DNA of 40,391 nucleotides from an uncultured Eubacterium sp. (GCA_910584985.1 CAJUDJ010000015.1:1-40391), one strand, 5' to 3'; counted from the first letter of the stretch, positions 1-8,583 are shown. Program-made: numbers and translations. The notes: generated by a model not told the origin, from the sequence alone.

Positions 1-69
1 CATTACAAAAAACTTCGTTATCGTACCTACACATTAGCTGATGGTTCCTGTTTTTTCAAAAGATAATAA

Positions 70-615
70 TCATTTATTTATTTCCTGAAACGGCGGCCTT
101 ACGGAATCAATATACTGTTCCAGCAAATCCGCATTTTTCATCGTTGTTTTGAAACCGAGAACAGTTTTTCCGTGTGCGGTGTAGGTTATGATTTCAGGAG
201 GGCTTGGCGGTGCGACTTTTTTGCCTATAAGACCACCGATTATGCCGCCTAAAGCACCGCCGATTATACCGCCCCACGCAGCTCCTGCCGCATCGGCACC
301 GATTTGACTTTTATCGGCACTACGGCATTTCTGCGTAATTTCATAGGGATTTATTTCTTTTTTTGTTCTGAATTTCGCATAATAAGTTATGGTTTCGTTT
401 TTAACTGTTATTTTAGGTCGAATTCCGTCATAAATTACAAAAACACCTAATAGTACCAATAAAAATGATATTAAAACAAAAATAAAAGGTATTTCATTTG
501 AATCATTAATATGCAAGATAACCATAAGAATAAAAAGCGGTATAAATAATATGATATCTATAATTCCGACAATAAGATCTCCGTATTTTTTCCTTACTGT
601 AAAATCCGTAATCAT
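70..615 (-). CDS. Glycine-zipper membrane protein, function unknown
   Basis: I do not recognise a named family beyond its shape. The 181-residue product has two hydrophobic segments at about residues 16-36 and 42-63, then a polar stretch. At about residues 108-131 there is a glycine-rich repeat in which Gly recurs every third or fourth position (core GGIIGGALGGIIGGLIGKK). Such glycine zippers pack helices tightly in membranes. The start is ATG at 615, preceded by AGGAG. It lies 9 bp downstream of the metallophosphoesterase gene on the same strand, so the two are probably cotranscribed. A membrane-stress or envelope role is only a guess. Confidence 0.6.
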   Translation of the reverse strand: MITDFTVRKKYGDLIVGIIDIILFIPLFILMVILHINDSNEIPFIFVLISFLLVLLGVFVIYDGIRPKITVKNETITYYAKFRTKKEINPYEITQKCRSADKSQIGADAAGAAWGGIIGGALGGIIGGLIGKKVAPPSPPEIITYTAHGKTVLGFKTTMKNADLLEQYIDSVRPPFQEINK

Positions 616-624
616 ACTTTTCTC

Positions 625-1722
625 CTATTTTGTCAAAAATACAATGATCGCAACAGCAGCGGCAATGCCGATCAGCCCTGCAAGCACCTTGATTGCTCTG
701 TGCACAGCATCGTAAACATTTGTGGGCATAATCTGGAAAATGGCAAAGCGCAGCTTTTCCCGAACCTTAGTGCCGATTAAGTTCCTGTATCTTAAATCAT
801 ATGTATCCAGGCTGCCGTCTTTATGCAGGTTAATCATTCTTACACCGCGGTCCAGCCCCGGGCCGTAAACATGAAAGCCTGCCCCCTGAGTGTAGCCCAG
901 ATCAACACCATTTACTTTTCCGTTAAAGGAATTGATATGGTCATGTCCGAAGTAAATGCCTTTAACATCGCCCTTTTCCGTCATTGCTTCAAATTCTCCG
1001 CTGTTTTCCATCGGGTCGGCAGGGGATTCCTTCATAAAGCCTTCGGAGTTTACTTTGTCCTTATTCAGCACATACCATTTTCCTGCGTGGTTTCTGAAGC
1101 CCTGAACAGCACCCTTTGTTCCTTTTTTTACCTCATTTATCAGTTCAAAAACCTCAGGCACGGGAATATGCTGAATGACTACGGATGGAATAACTCCGCC
1201 GTTTTCCGCTTCATATTTATCCCTTGTGGTTTTATACCATTCAATCTGATTTTCATGCACATTGTCATATCTGCCGCCTGAAAGGCTTGTGTTGCTGTCT
1301 ATCAGATAAAGCAGGTATTTGATTTCTTCCTCTTCGCAGATTTCAAGAACATGGTTTGCGCAGCCGTCTATGCCGTCTGTATCCTCGCCGACAAAGCCGT
1401 CCATTTTTTTATAAATTTCAAACTGCTCCTTGTTTGAAACACCCACCTGCCTGTCATGGTTTCCGAAGCAGATTGTAAAGGGAATGTTCCTTTGTGTAAC
1501 CGGAGCGGTAATCGCTCTTAAGGCACTTTCAATCTTTTCCTTATTTCCTCTGAAATTCGTATATCCCCAAATCTGATCGCCCGAATAAACAACAAGATCG
1601 GGTTTTTCTTTATCAAGCGCAGCCTGAATCAGATTTATAGTATCCGGGCTTACTTTTGCACCGTCCTGCACATCGGCAATCTGCATAATTTTAAAGGTTT
1701 TATTTTTAAATGTTAAACGCAT
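625..1722 (-). CDS. Calcineurin-like metallophosphoesterase with C-terminal membrane anchor
   Basis: This is a predicted phosphoesterase of the calcineurin-like superfamily. The metal-site motifs appear in order: ADVQD (residues 16-20), SGDQ (47-50), FGNHD (86-90), IQHIP near 183 and FGHDH near 260. The first motif has Gln where the family usually has His (D-x-H), a variation that could change metal preference. A hydrophobic helix ends the protein (LAGLIGIAAAVAIIVFL), which suggests tethering to the membrane. I chose ATG at 1722, preceded by AGGCGGTG, rather than the longer reading from 1773, which has no ribosome binding site. It heads a likely two-gene operon with the glycine-zipper protein. 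The natural substrate is unknown. Confidence 0.85.
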   Translation of the reverse strand: MRLTFKNKTFKIMQIADVQDGAKVSPDTINLIQAALDKEKPDLVVYSGDQIWGYTNFRGNKEKIESALRAITAPVTQRNIPFTICFGNHDRQVGVSNKEQFEIYKKMDGFVGEDTDGIDGCANHVLEICEEEEIKYLLYLIDSNTSLSGGRYDNVHENQIEWYKTTRDKYEAENGGVIPSVVIQHIPVPEVFELINEVKKGTKGAVQGFRNHAGKWYVLNKDKVNSEGFMKESPADPMENSGEFEAMTEKGDVKGIYFGHDHINSFNGKVNGVDLGYTQGAGFHVYGPGLDRGVRMINLHKDGSLDTYDLRYRNLIGTKVREKLRFAIFQIMPTNVYDAVHRAIKVLAGLIGIAAAVAIIVFLTK

Positions 1723-1761
1723 GTAAACACCGCCTGACTTGTATTTTATTATTATATTGTA

Positions 1762-1791
1762 ATTATAGCACAACCGCGTCTGTGTTTACAA
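1762..1791 (-). promoter_or_regulatory. Promoter of the metallophosphoesterase operon
   Basis: On the minus strand TTGTAA (1791-1786) and TATAAT (1767-1762) are separated by 18 bp, a good vegetative sigma-A promoter about 40 bp upstream of the chosen start. Confidence 0.6.
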
Positions 1792-1805
1792 GAGTCGCAG
1801 AAATG

Positions 1806-1837
1806 AAAAACGCATACTCAGAGGAGCATGCGTTTTT
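1806..1837. terminator. Hairpin terminator downstream of the TM2 gene
   Basis: A 10-bp perfect stem, AAAAACGCAT (1806-1815) with ATGCGTTTTT (1828-1837), is extended by CTC/GAG inside. On the minus strand it lies just after the stop codon of the TM2 gene and ends in a T tract. It is symmetric enough to work in both directions. Confidence 0.8.
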
Positions 1838-1840
1838 TGT

Positions 1841-2215
1841 TTATACATAATATGGATTTGGCTTGCAGAGAATAGAGATAAGGTCAATCAGTACACCGAT
1901 TCCGAATAATCCGCAGGTTAAAATATAAAGTATACCAAGTCCGGCTTTGCCTTCATAGAATTTATGTGCGCCAAGAAAGCCAAGGAAAAAGCAAAGCAGA
2001 AACGCTGTCCATTTATTTCTGGCTCTGCCTGCTCCGGCAACAACGGTATTGGTGTTTGTGTTGATATTGTCATTATTGATTACAATGTTCGGTTGAGCAG
2101 ATGCTTGCTTAACTTCTTCAACCTGTCTGCCGCATGCCGTGCATAAAACCGCATCTTCAGGGATTTTTGCGCCGCAGTGCTTACAGAATTTTGTTTTTAT
2201 ATTTTGTTCTTCCAT
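1841..2215 (-). CDS. Zinc-ribbon TM2-domain membrane protein
   Basis: The 124-residue product starts with a zinc ribbon (FCKHCGAKIPEDAVLCTACG, residues 11-30: two CxxC knuckles). An Asn/Thr-rich linker follows. It then carries a TM2 domain: two hydrophobic helices around residues 68-118 joined by the loop GAHKFYEGKAGLGILY, with the conserved DLI in the second helix. TM2 proteins are common in bacteria but their function is unknown. ATG at 2215 is preceded by GGAGATTC. The gene is divergent from a small XRE regulator, and its promoter is overlaid by repeated GAGATA half-sites, so it is probably the regulator's target. Confidence 0.85.
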   Translation of the reverse strand: MEEQNIKTKFCKHCGAKIPEDAVLCTACGRQVEEVKQASAQPNIVINNDNINTNTNTVVAGAGRARNKWTAFLLCFFLGFLGAHKFYEGKAGLGILYILTCGLFGIGVLIDLISILCKPNPYYV

Positions 2216-2243
2216 AATGAATCTCCTTTTTTCCTTTTTCTAC

Positions 2244-2272
2244 ATGATATCACAAAATGAGATAATTGTCAA
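2244..2272 (-). promoter_or_regulatory. Promoter of the zinc-ribbon/TM2 gene
   Basis: On the minus strand TTGACA (2272-2267) and TATCAT (2249-2244) are 17 bp apart. The spacer contains one of the operator half-sites, so a bound repressor would cover the promoter. Confidence 0.7.
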
Positions 2273-2289
2273 TATCTCATAAAGAGATA
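2258..2289. promoter_or_regulatory. Three-half-site operator between TM2 and XRE genes
   Basis: The half-site TGAGATA occurs at 2258-2264, its inverse TATCTCA at 2273-2279, and GAGATA again at 2284-2289. Neighbouring half-sites form two inverted repeats that share the middle arm. They lie between the divergent TM2 and XRE genes and overlap the TM2 promoter, as expected for an autoregulatory XRE repressor. The regulator assignment is inferred from position. Confidence 0.6.
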
Positions 2290-2317
2290 AATTAAAATGG
2301 AAACAGAGGTGATGGCT

Positions 2318-2524
2318 GTGCGTTTAAGAGATTTAAGAGAAGATAACGATTATACGCAGGCTTTTGTTGCCGATTATCTTTGCATAAAGCAAAACACCTA
2401 TTCCCAGTATGAAAACGAATTGCGTCAGATACCCATCGGCTCGCTTATAAAGCTGTCCGTTCTTTATAATACCTCCATAGATTACATTGTGGGAATTACG
2501 GATAATCCTGAAAAATATAAATAA
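2318..2524 (+). CDS. Small XRE-family helix-turn-helix regulator
   Basis: The whole protein is one Cro/C1-type helix-turn-helix domain. The recognition region TQAFVADYLCIKQNTYSQYE is followed by LIKLSVLYNTSIDYIVGITD, which is characteristic of these one-domain repressors. I favour the GTG at 2318 because AGAGGTGAT lies directly upstream, and the resulting start MRLRDLREDN is typical of the family. ATG at 2297 gives seven more residues but has no clear ribosome binding site. It faces the zinc-ribbon/TM2 gene across an intergenic region carrying repeated GAGATA half-sites, so it probably represses itself and that gene. Confidence 0.85.
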   Translation: MRLRDLREDNDYTQAFVADYLCIKQNTYSQYENELRQIPIGSLIKLSVLYNTSIDYIVGITDNPEKYK

Positions 2525-2530
2525 GCCTGT

Positions 2531-2564
2531 AAAAAATTCCCCGGAATACAGCTGTATTCCGGGG
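2531..2564. terminator. Perfect palindromic terminator between convergent genes
   Basis: CCCCGGAATACAG (2539-2551) is followed immediately by its exact complement CTGTATTCCGGGG (2552-2564), a 26-bp perfect palindrome. Six A residues at 2531-2536 give a U tract for the minus-strand PAP2 transcript. The plus-strand tract is poor. Confidence 0.75.
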
Positions 2565-2582
2565 ATATTTACTGTTCTGTCG

Positions 2583-3602
2583 TTAAATCGGCAGTATTTT
2601 TTTCTTTTCAAAAAATTTAAAGGCAGATAAGGCAATCAAAAAGAAGAGCATGCCGAGAATTGCACCAAGCGATATATCCGTAAGGAAGTGTGCCCCTCTT
2701 ACCATTCTTGTAAACCCAAGCACGGTTATGTAAATAAAGGATAAAAGACAGGCGGATACAGTGAATTTTTTCAATCTGCTGAAGAAACTGCACAGAAGCG
2801 GCAAAAGCAGGGAAAATGTGCCGCTCAGTACATGGCCGCTCGGGCAGCTTTCGCCGCCGATTTTTAAGCCGTTCAGTATTGCACCGCCGTTTCCTTTCTG
2901 ATACCATTGCGTAAACAGAGAAAAATCCGAAGTGCTTAAAAGTGAATTTGTTACTGCGGCATCCTTTGCATTTTCAATGCCGTTGGAAAAAGCAACCATT
3001 TCGCGGAAACGAACCCTGTTTACCGTGCCCTTTATCAAAGGCAGAAAACAATACAGAATGCCAATCAGAATGCCTGCAAGTGCAAGCGGTTCAAGTTTTT
3101 TTAAAATTCTCTTAGGGATTCCGGAGCACAGGGCAATCGAAAGAACGGCTGCCGCTGCTGAAAGGGCATACCATATCGGTTTGCTCAGTTCAACATAATA
3201 TTTGCCCACATTTCGGATAAGCTTATCCCAGCCCAGTACACAAAGCACAAAAAAGCCGATGATTTCAACAGCATTAACAAGAAAATTCAGAAGTCTGTAT
3301 GCCTTTGTTTCAAGTGCATTTTTACTTAAAACGGGAATAAATGGAAGCAGTCTGTGCAGAATTTCAAAGCATTCTGCAAGGCTGTGCCTTGTCAGCAAAA
3401 GCACTGCTGCAGCAGGCGCCCACATGGCAAATCTCGGCACTTCTCCCCATATTTCAAAAAATTCGGCAAACGAATTTTCAGGATTAAACACGGCCTTGTT
3501 TATTTCCGGATCATAAAAGCTGCCAATGGCAACCAGAACCGAAAAAAACAACAGATAAAAGCAGATAAAAAACAGATAAATTCTGTTTTGTTTTGTTTTC
3601 AT
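2583..3602 (-). CDS. PAP2-family membrane phosphatase
   Basis: A polytopic membrane protein of 339 residues with the three-part PAP2 active site near the C terminus: a degenerate K-x6-R (K191 to R198, without the usual Pro), PSGH (254-257), and R299 with GAHFLTD (H305, D309). PAP2 enzymes remove phosphate from lipid phosphates such as undecaprenyl pyrophosphate or phosphatidic acid on the outer membrane face. Several hydrophobic helices precede the catalytic part (about residues 8-27, 60-71, 111-123, 142-160, 174-190), longer than the minimal family. ATG at 3602 is preceded by AAGGAGGAAT. It is a single gene between a terminator and a divergent transporter. The substrate cannot be told from sequence. 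Confidence 0.88.
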   Translation of the reverse strand: MKTKQNRIYLFFICFYLLFFSVLVAIGSFYDPEINKAVFNPENSFAEFFEIWGEVPRFAMWAPAAAVLLLTRHSLAECFEILHRLLPFIPVLSKNALETKAYRLLNFLVNAVEIIGFFVLCVLGWDKLIRNVGKYYVELSKPIWYALSAAAAVLSIALCSGIPKRILKKLEPLALAGILIGILYCFLPLIKGTVNRVRFREMVAFSNGIENAKDAAVTNSLLSTSDFSLFTQWYQKGNGGAILNGLKIGGESCPSGHVLSGTFSLLLPLLCSFFSRLKKFTVSACLLSFIYITVLGFTRMVRGAHFLTDISLGAILGMLFFLIALSAFKFFEKKKILPI

Positions 3603-3670
3603 ACAGATTCCTCCTTATATCAGTATAGTATCATATTCCGTGTTATTTTTCCATGTTTTAATTTGACAGC

Positions 3671-3699
3671 TTGCTAAATTTTGTTAAGTGTAGTAATAT
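3671..3699 (+). promoter_or_regulatory. Promoter of the GPH symporter
   Basis: TTGCTA (3671-3676) and TAATAT (3694-3699) are separated by 17 bp. A TTGACA just upstream (3663-3668) has no well-spaced -10 partner. Confidence 0.5.
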
Positions 3700-3724
3700 G
3701 AATATGTAAGCGGAGGTGGCTTTT

Positions 3725-5197
3725 ATGGCACAGATAGGTGTTTTAACAAAAAAGAAGAAAACAGGTTATGCATTCGGCATATTTACCGAATCGCTGATTT
3801 ATAATATGTTTTACACATATTATTTAACATTTCTGAATGAAATTGTGGGTATTCAGCCGAAATACAGTTCCATTATTATTTTTATCTCTATTGCATGGGA
3901 TGCCGTAACAGACCCAATGATCGGCAATTATAGCGACAGGGCAGGTGTGGACAAAAGGAAGGTTATGAAAAAATCCTTGCTGCCACTCGGAATATGCTTT
4001 ATTGTGGCATGGACGAATATCGGTGCTGCTCTTGATTCACAGCTGCTGAAAATACTGCTTTACACAGTTATTTCCATGGCACTGTGGGTGTTCTATACCA
4101 TGTATACCATTCCCTATTATGCCGTTGTTGCCGAAATTACCGAGGATTATGATGAAAGAACACAGATCCGTTCCTTTTCTTCTCTTCTGAATGCCGCTGC
4201 AGTGGGTCTTGGAAATATTCTGCCTGCGCTTGTGCCCACGGTTGCAGTGCTGCTTACGGAAAAATACGAAAGCAATTCCTATGCGGTTATTGCCGCCTTT
4301 ATCAGTATTGCAGCAATTGCACTGGGCGTGGTGTGCTGCAAATCTCTTAACGGTGTTTACAGCCCGAAAGAAACACTTCCGAATCAGACAGTGCAGAAAA
4401 TCACATTAAAAAATACGATGAAAGCCTTTGGTGAAATTATCAGCCTGAAGCCTGCAAAGTTTTTCCTGCTTTTTGTTTTCTTTTTCCTTGCGGCTTCCTC
4501 CATGATTCAGGCAAACCTTACCTATATGGTAATAGACTGTATCGGTATGGATTATGACACGGGAATTGTGTTTGTGATTCTCTCGCTTGTCGGCTCTATG
4601 GCCGTGGTTGTGCCAATTGTTGAAAAGGTTGCCAAGGTTAAGGATCGGCGTTTTGCCGCTGTGCTGTTTCTTTCCGTTGCACTTGCAGGGGAGATTGTTC
4701 TGAAAGTTGTTGGCCTTGATTTTGAAATCGGCGGTTTTAAAATAATGTGCATTCTTGCACCGGCTGTTCTGGGCCTTGGCGTGGGCACTTTCTGGACTTT
4801 GTTTTATTCCATGGGCTATGATCTTGTTGAGCTTGATGAATTTAAAACAGGCGAAAGAAGGGAATCAACGATTACAGCTCTTCCGCAGCTTGTTCAGAAA
4901 TTCGGTTCGGCATTCGGTATTCTTATGGCAGGACAGCTGCTTTCCTTTTACGGTTATGATTCCTCTGCAGATGTTGCGGGCAAGGAAGCATTGTTTACTG
5001 TTGTAACCGACCCGAAGATTATAAACGGAATGGAAAATATTTCAACGGTTATCCCTGCCGTGCTGCTGTTTATTTCGGTGCTATGTGCCATCTGTTATCC
5101 GATGACACGCGGCAGAGTAAATGCGCTGATGGCTCAGCTTAAGAAAAAACGCAATCACGAAGAATATACAACAGAAGGTTTTGAAAAGCTTCTTTAA
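3725..5197 (+). CDS. GPH-family (MelB-like) sugar:cation symporter
   Basis: A polytopic transporter of 490 residues in the glycoside-pentoside-hexuronide branch of the major facilitator superfamily. The N-terminal features are typical: GYAFGIFTESLIYNMFYTYY, then AWDAVTDPMIGNYSDR (the conserved Asp-rich loop after helix 2) and DERTQIRSFSS after helix 4. About twelve hydrophobic segments are visible. The family imports glycosides, pentoses or hexuronides with Na+ or H+. ATG at 3725 has CGGAGG eight bases upstream. The GH127 arabinofuranosidase 1.4 kb away suggests an arabinoside substrate, but the two genes are convergent and not in one operon, so this is a weak inference. Confidence 0.85.
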   Translation: MAQIGVLTKKKKTGYAFGIFTESLIYNMFYTYYLTFLNEIVGIQPKYSSIIIFISIAWDAVTDPMIGNYSDRAGVDKRKVMKKSLLPLGICFIVAWTNIGAALDSQLLKILLYTVISMALWVFYTMYTIPYYAVVAEITEDYDERTQIRSFSSLLNAAAVGLGNILPALVPTVAVLLTEKYESNSYAVIAAFISIAAIALGVVCCKSLNGVYSPKETLPNQTVQKITLKNTMKAFGEIISLKPAKFFLLFVFFFLAASSMIQANLTYMVIDCIGMDYDTGIVFVILSLVGSMAVVVPIVEKVAKVKDRRFAAVLFLSVALAGEIVLKVVGLDFEIGGFKIMCILAPAVLGLGVGTFWTLFYSMGYDLVELDEFKTGERRESTITALPQLVQKFGSAFGILMAGQLLSFYGYDSSADVAGKEALFTVVTDPKIINGMENISTVIPAVLLFISVLCAICYPMTRGRVNALMAQLKKKRNHEEYTTEGFEKLL

Positions 5198-5206
5198 TGC
5201 ATTTTT

Positions 5207-5238
5207 AATCCCCGAATGTAATACATTTGGGGATTTTT
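5207..5238 (+). terminator. Terminator after the GPH symporter
   Basis: AATCCCCGAATGT (5207-5219) pairs with ACATTTGGGGATT (5223-5235) around a 3-base loop, with one G-U pair, and is followed by TTTTTGTTTT. Confidence 0.85.
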
Positions 5239-5335
5239 GTTTTGTGCAACCGTAAATTTACATTTTGAATACCGATTTTTGATTGTGAATTTATGTGATA
5301 TTATGTTATGATAAGCTTGACAGGGGGTGCGAAAT

Positions 5336-6562
5336 ATGAAATTCGATGACAATTTAAGACGGCTTCGCAAGGAAAAAGAATATTCACAGGAATATCTTGC
5401 AGCAAAGTTGGATGTTACAAGGCAGACGATTTCAAAATGGGAAAACGGAACGGCAATGCCGGATTTAAAAAAGCTGGTGGAGCTGGCAGAGCTTTTCGGA
5501 GTTACCATGGATGCTTTGCTCGGGCTTTCGGAATACAGCTCTGACAAAGCCGAAGCATTCCGTGAAGAAGACAGAAAGAACGCCAACGATTATACCAATC
5601 AGCTTATTGAGAGAATCAACGAAAGCAGCTTTTTTCCGAAATACAGGCGGCTTAAAACAGCATTGGTTCTTGTTAGCCTGCTTCTTTTTGTTTCGATTGC
5701 CGTTGCTTTTCATTCCGTCAGCAGTATAAATAATAAGTTGATTAATCTTGAAAACAATGTTCAGTTCTGGTTAAATGAGATGAGCAACATAAGAAACGGT
5801 GCTTATAATTCAGGCAGTGAATACTATGATATAGATATCCGTATTGCACAGTATTACCCTGAAACACCTGAAAAGGTAAAGGCACAATTCAGATATGCAC
5901 CGTCTGTATATCCGAAAAATGCGAAAATATATTATCTGATTCCGAATCAGAGCGGTGGCGTGGACAGATTGGAAGCAAAGGAAAACAACGGCGAATTTGT
6001 TTTAACAGCTGATGTGGATTTGTCGCTGAATAAGCCGTGTTATTTTGTGCTGGATGACGGTGAGGATATTGTTAAGCAGGAAACCTGTTTATCATGGAAT
6101 TACATATACGGCGGTTTTTCATATATGGAACCGGAGGGATATTATACGGTTTCCAAAACTGCCAAGGAAAATTCTTATTTTTTCAGCTTTGAAAATTCCA
6201 GCGTTTATTGGGATAAATCAATCGCACAGAATACACCTTCTGCTGTTTATTTTATCATCGAACAGAACGGAGCAGAAATTTATAACACAAAAATAGATAA
6301 AAGTTTTGAAGATATTCAGGATTGGAATTTTTATGATGAAATGAATTTTGTTGTAAACGATATTGAGTTAAGCAGCGAAATACACATATATATCAAGGCT
6401 GTTTGTGATAACGCAATGGAGCACAGGCTAAGCTTTCCTTATCAATTCCGTTCCGAAGCAGCGGCTGATGCCGGTGCAGATAAATTAGAAATAATTGGCG
6501 AGCATCATTATGATGTTTTGTTTGAATCTGACGGAAAAGAACAGACAATAAGGCTATGGTGA
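5336..6562 (+). CDS. Membrane-anchored XRE regulator with large extracytoplasmic domain
   Basis: Residues 1-64 form an XRE helix-turn-helix domain (SQEYLAAKLDVTRQTISKWE). A charged linker is followed by one transmembrane helix at about 108-126. About 280 residues follow outside the cell, starting with a short heptad-like stretch (INNKLINLENNVQFWLNEMS). I do not recognise the outer domain; it is rich in Tyr, Asp and Glu and looks beta-rich. The layout is that of a one-component signal transducer that binds DNA inside and senses outside. I chose ATG at 5336 with AGGGGGTG upstream instead of GTG 5327, which lies inside that ribosome binding site. It follows the symporter after a terminator, and its own stop codon lies within a hairpin. 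Confidence 0.82.
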   Translation: MKFDDNLRRLRKEKEYSQEYLAAKLDVTRQTISKWENGTAMPDLKKLVELAELFGVTMDALLGLSEYSSDKAEAFREEDRKNANDYTNQLIERINESSFFPKYRRLKTALVLVSLLLFVSIAVAFHSVSSINNKLINLENNVQFWLNEMSNIRNGAYNSGSEYYDIDIRIAQYYPETPEKVKAQFRYAPSVYPKNAKIYYLIPNQSGGVDRLEAKENNGEFVLTADVDLSLNKPCYFVLDDGEDIVKQETCLSWNYIYGGFSYMEPEGYYTVSKTAKENSYFFSFENSSVYWDKSIAQNTPSAVYFIIEQNGAEIYNTKIDKSFEDIQDWNFYDEMNFVVNDIELSSEIHIYIKAVCDNAMEHRLSFPYQFRSEAAADAGADKLEIIGEHHYDVLFESDGKEQTIRLW

Positions 6563-6576
6563 ATACCATAGCCTTA
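6549..6576. terminator. Hairpin overlapping a stop codon between convergent genes
   Basis: TAAGGCTATGGT (6549-6560) pairs perfectly with ACCATAGCCTTA (6565-6576) around the loop GAAT. The left arm contains the last codons of the membrane XRE gene and the loop includes its stop. No strong T tract follows on either strand. Confidence 0.6.
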
Positions 6577-6581
6577 AATAT

Positions 6582-8501
6582 TTAATATCTTATGTATACG
6601 CACATTTCATTTTCGCTCCGGTTTGCCCATTGATAATAGGGTATGAATCTGAGTTTTACAAGTGTTTCCGATGCATTGCTGTATTCTGAATAAAGCGCAT
6701 CTTTGTTTATATTTTCCCTGTAACCGTTTGCAGTAATGCTTTCACCGTCAAACTGAAATTTCGGATTTTTGGCCAGCCTGAGCAAATGCAGATTTTTGCC
6801 GTTGTCCTTTTCTTCAAGGCAGTAAATGAACGGTCCTCTTGCAACGGCCACCCTGCCTATATTTTCTCTTACTTCGGAGCAGCATTTGATTATCTTTGCT
6901 TCGGGATTAAATTCAGCGGTGATTTCCTCACTGCCGTTTATATCAAAATAAGCATACCCGTTTCTGATAAATGGATTTTTCCTGCTGAATTTAAAATGGA
7001 TGCTCCAATAGGGAATCCGAAAAGCAATAGTAAAAGGTTTTTTGGCTTTGATGCAGAATTTCACAATGCCGCTTTGCAGATAATCCGAGGCTATTTTAAT
7101 ATCCGCCTTATCGGTCTCTACGGTACAGCTCTGATACAGATTTACAAAAAGTGTGTTTTCTGTTTCGGTAAAGCAGTATCCACCGTAATCGGAAAACAAC
7201 CTTGCAAGATTCGGCGGGCAGCAGGCACAGTCAAACCATTTCTGCCGAACAGGCTTTATGTGCCGTTTCCTTGAATCTTTTCTGCACGCTTCGGGATTTA
7301 CTTCAAGCGGATTGACATAGAAAAAGGATTTTCCGTCCTCCGCCATTCCCGAAAGGATGCCGTTATAAAGGCAGCGCTCCATCACATCCGCATATTTTGA
7401 ATTGAAATCTGCTTTCAGCATTCGCTGAGCAAAGAAAACAAGACCTATGGATGCACAGGTTTCCGCATAGGCAAGGTCATTCGGCAAATCATATGCAAGA
7501 GTAAAGGCTTCGCCATCGCTGGTGGAGCCGATTCCTCCTGTTATATACATTTTTCTTTGTCTAATATCATCAAACAGTTTTTTGCATACTTCAAAAAGTT
7601 CGCAATCATCAGAATATATGGCAGTGTCTGCCATGCCGCTGTAAAGGTATACTGCTCTTACGGCGTGGCCCACAGCCTCTGTTTGTTCCCTTACTGGAAG
7701 ATGTGCCTGATTATAAAAATATTTTAATGCATCACCGCTGTTTTCGCCATGTTCAATATCAAAGTAATACGGCTTGGTTCCTCTGCGGTCTATGAAGCGT
7801 TTGGCTGTTTTCAGGTATTCTTTATTGCCTGTTGCCTCATACAGCTTTACAAGTGCCATTTCGGCAATTTCATGGCCGTCATAGCCTTTTAATCCGTTTT
7901 CACCGAATACTTGTCCGATATAGTCTGCAAAACGACATACAGCCTTCAGCAGTTTGTCTTTTCCCGTGGCATTATAGTAGGCAGCGGCAGCCTCGGCAAG
8001 ATGGCCGAAGCAGTAAAGCTCATGATGATCCCGCAAATTGGTAAAGGCTTTTTCGGGATTGTTAATTGTGTAAAACGAATTTATATATCCGTTTTCCGCC
8101 TGTGCACGGCAGATTAAATCAATGGCACTGTCTGCAAGGCGTTCAAGTGCTTTGTCTGCCGTATTTTGCAGGGAATAGGAAACGGCTTCAATCCATTTTG
8201 CAAGATCAGAATCCTGAAAAACCCATCCGAAAAAGGAATCCGGGTGTTCGTTTTTATAGGAATAATGCCATTTGTTCGTTGGAAAAATCAGAGTAGCCAT
8301 GCCTTTTCTGCGCTTTTCCAGTACTTCTGCCGCAAGCCTGAAATTTCGTATACAGAAGCTTGCCTCTGCACCCGGAATTTCATTGTTAAGGGCTTTCCAC
8401 TGATAGGGAATAACCTCTGTTCTTACAAGCTCTGTTTTATCTTTCCAGAACTTATCGGTAATTTCAACCTTGCTGTTGGAAACAGGACTTGAAAATTTCA
8501 T
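6582..8501 (-). CDS. GH127 beta-L-arabinofuranosidase (DUF1680 family)
   Basis: A 639-residue intracellular glycosidase of family GH127, which releases beta-L-arabinofuranose using a zinc-bound cysteine nucleophile. The hallmark residues are present: GIGS followed by E331 (matching the conserved Glu in the family), AETC (E347, C349) and CACCPPNLARL (C427, C428). In the characterised Bifidobacterium longum enzyme HypBA1, one Glu and three Cys at equivalent places bind zinc and one Cys is the nucleophile. The spacing E331-E347 is exactly that of E322-E338 in HypBA1. There is no signal peptide. The start at 8501 has AAAGGATTG upstream. A helical barrel occupies the N-terminal two thirds and beta-sandwich regions the rest. 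Substrates may be arabinosylated plant glycans or glycoproteins. Confidence 0.9.
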   Translation of the reverse strand: MKFSSPVSNSKVEITDKFWKDKTELVRTEVIPYQWKALNNEIPGAEASFCIRNFRLAAEVLEKRRKGMATLIFPTNKWHYSYKNEHPDSFFGWVFQDSDLAKWIEAVSYSLQNTADKALERLADSAIDLICRAQAENGYINSFYTINNPEKAFTNLRDHHELYCFGHLAEAAAAYYNATGKDKLLKAVCRFADYIGQVFGENGLKGYDGHEIAEMALVKLYEATGNKEYLKTAKRFIDRRGTKPYYFDIEHGENSGDALKYFYNQAHLPVREQTEAVGHAVRAVYLYSGMADTAIYSDDCELFEVCKKLFDDIRQRKMYITGGIGSTSDGEAFTLAYDLPNDLAYAETCASIGLVFFAQRMLKADFNSKYADVMERCLYNGILSGMAEDGKSFFYVNPLEVNPEACRKDSRKRHIKPVRQKWFDCACCPPNLARLFSDYGGYCFTETENTLFVNLYQSCTVETDKADIKIASDYLQSGIVKFCIKAKKPFTIAFRIPYWSIHFKFSRKNPFIRNGYAYFDINGSEEITAEFNPEAKIIKCCSEVRENIGRVAVARGPFIYCLEEKDNGKNLHLLRLAKNPKFQFDGESITANGYRENINKDALYSEYSNASETLVKLRFIPYYQWANRSENEMCVYIRY

Positions 8502-8583
8502 TATTTTTCAATCCTTTCTGAAATTATATCGTTAATATAAATAGTAATATAAAAACAGTTTTATGTAAATCCTTTTTTATATT

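Noticed and set aside
6786..7274. Plus-strand open frame opposite the GH127 gene
   Set aside because: Lies wholly inside a confidently identified gene and has no start signal or recognisable product.
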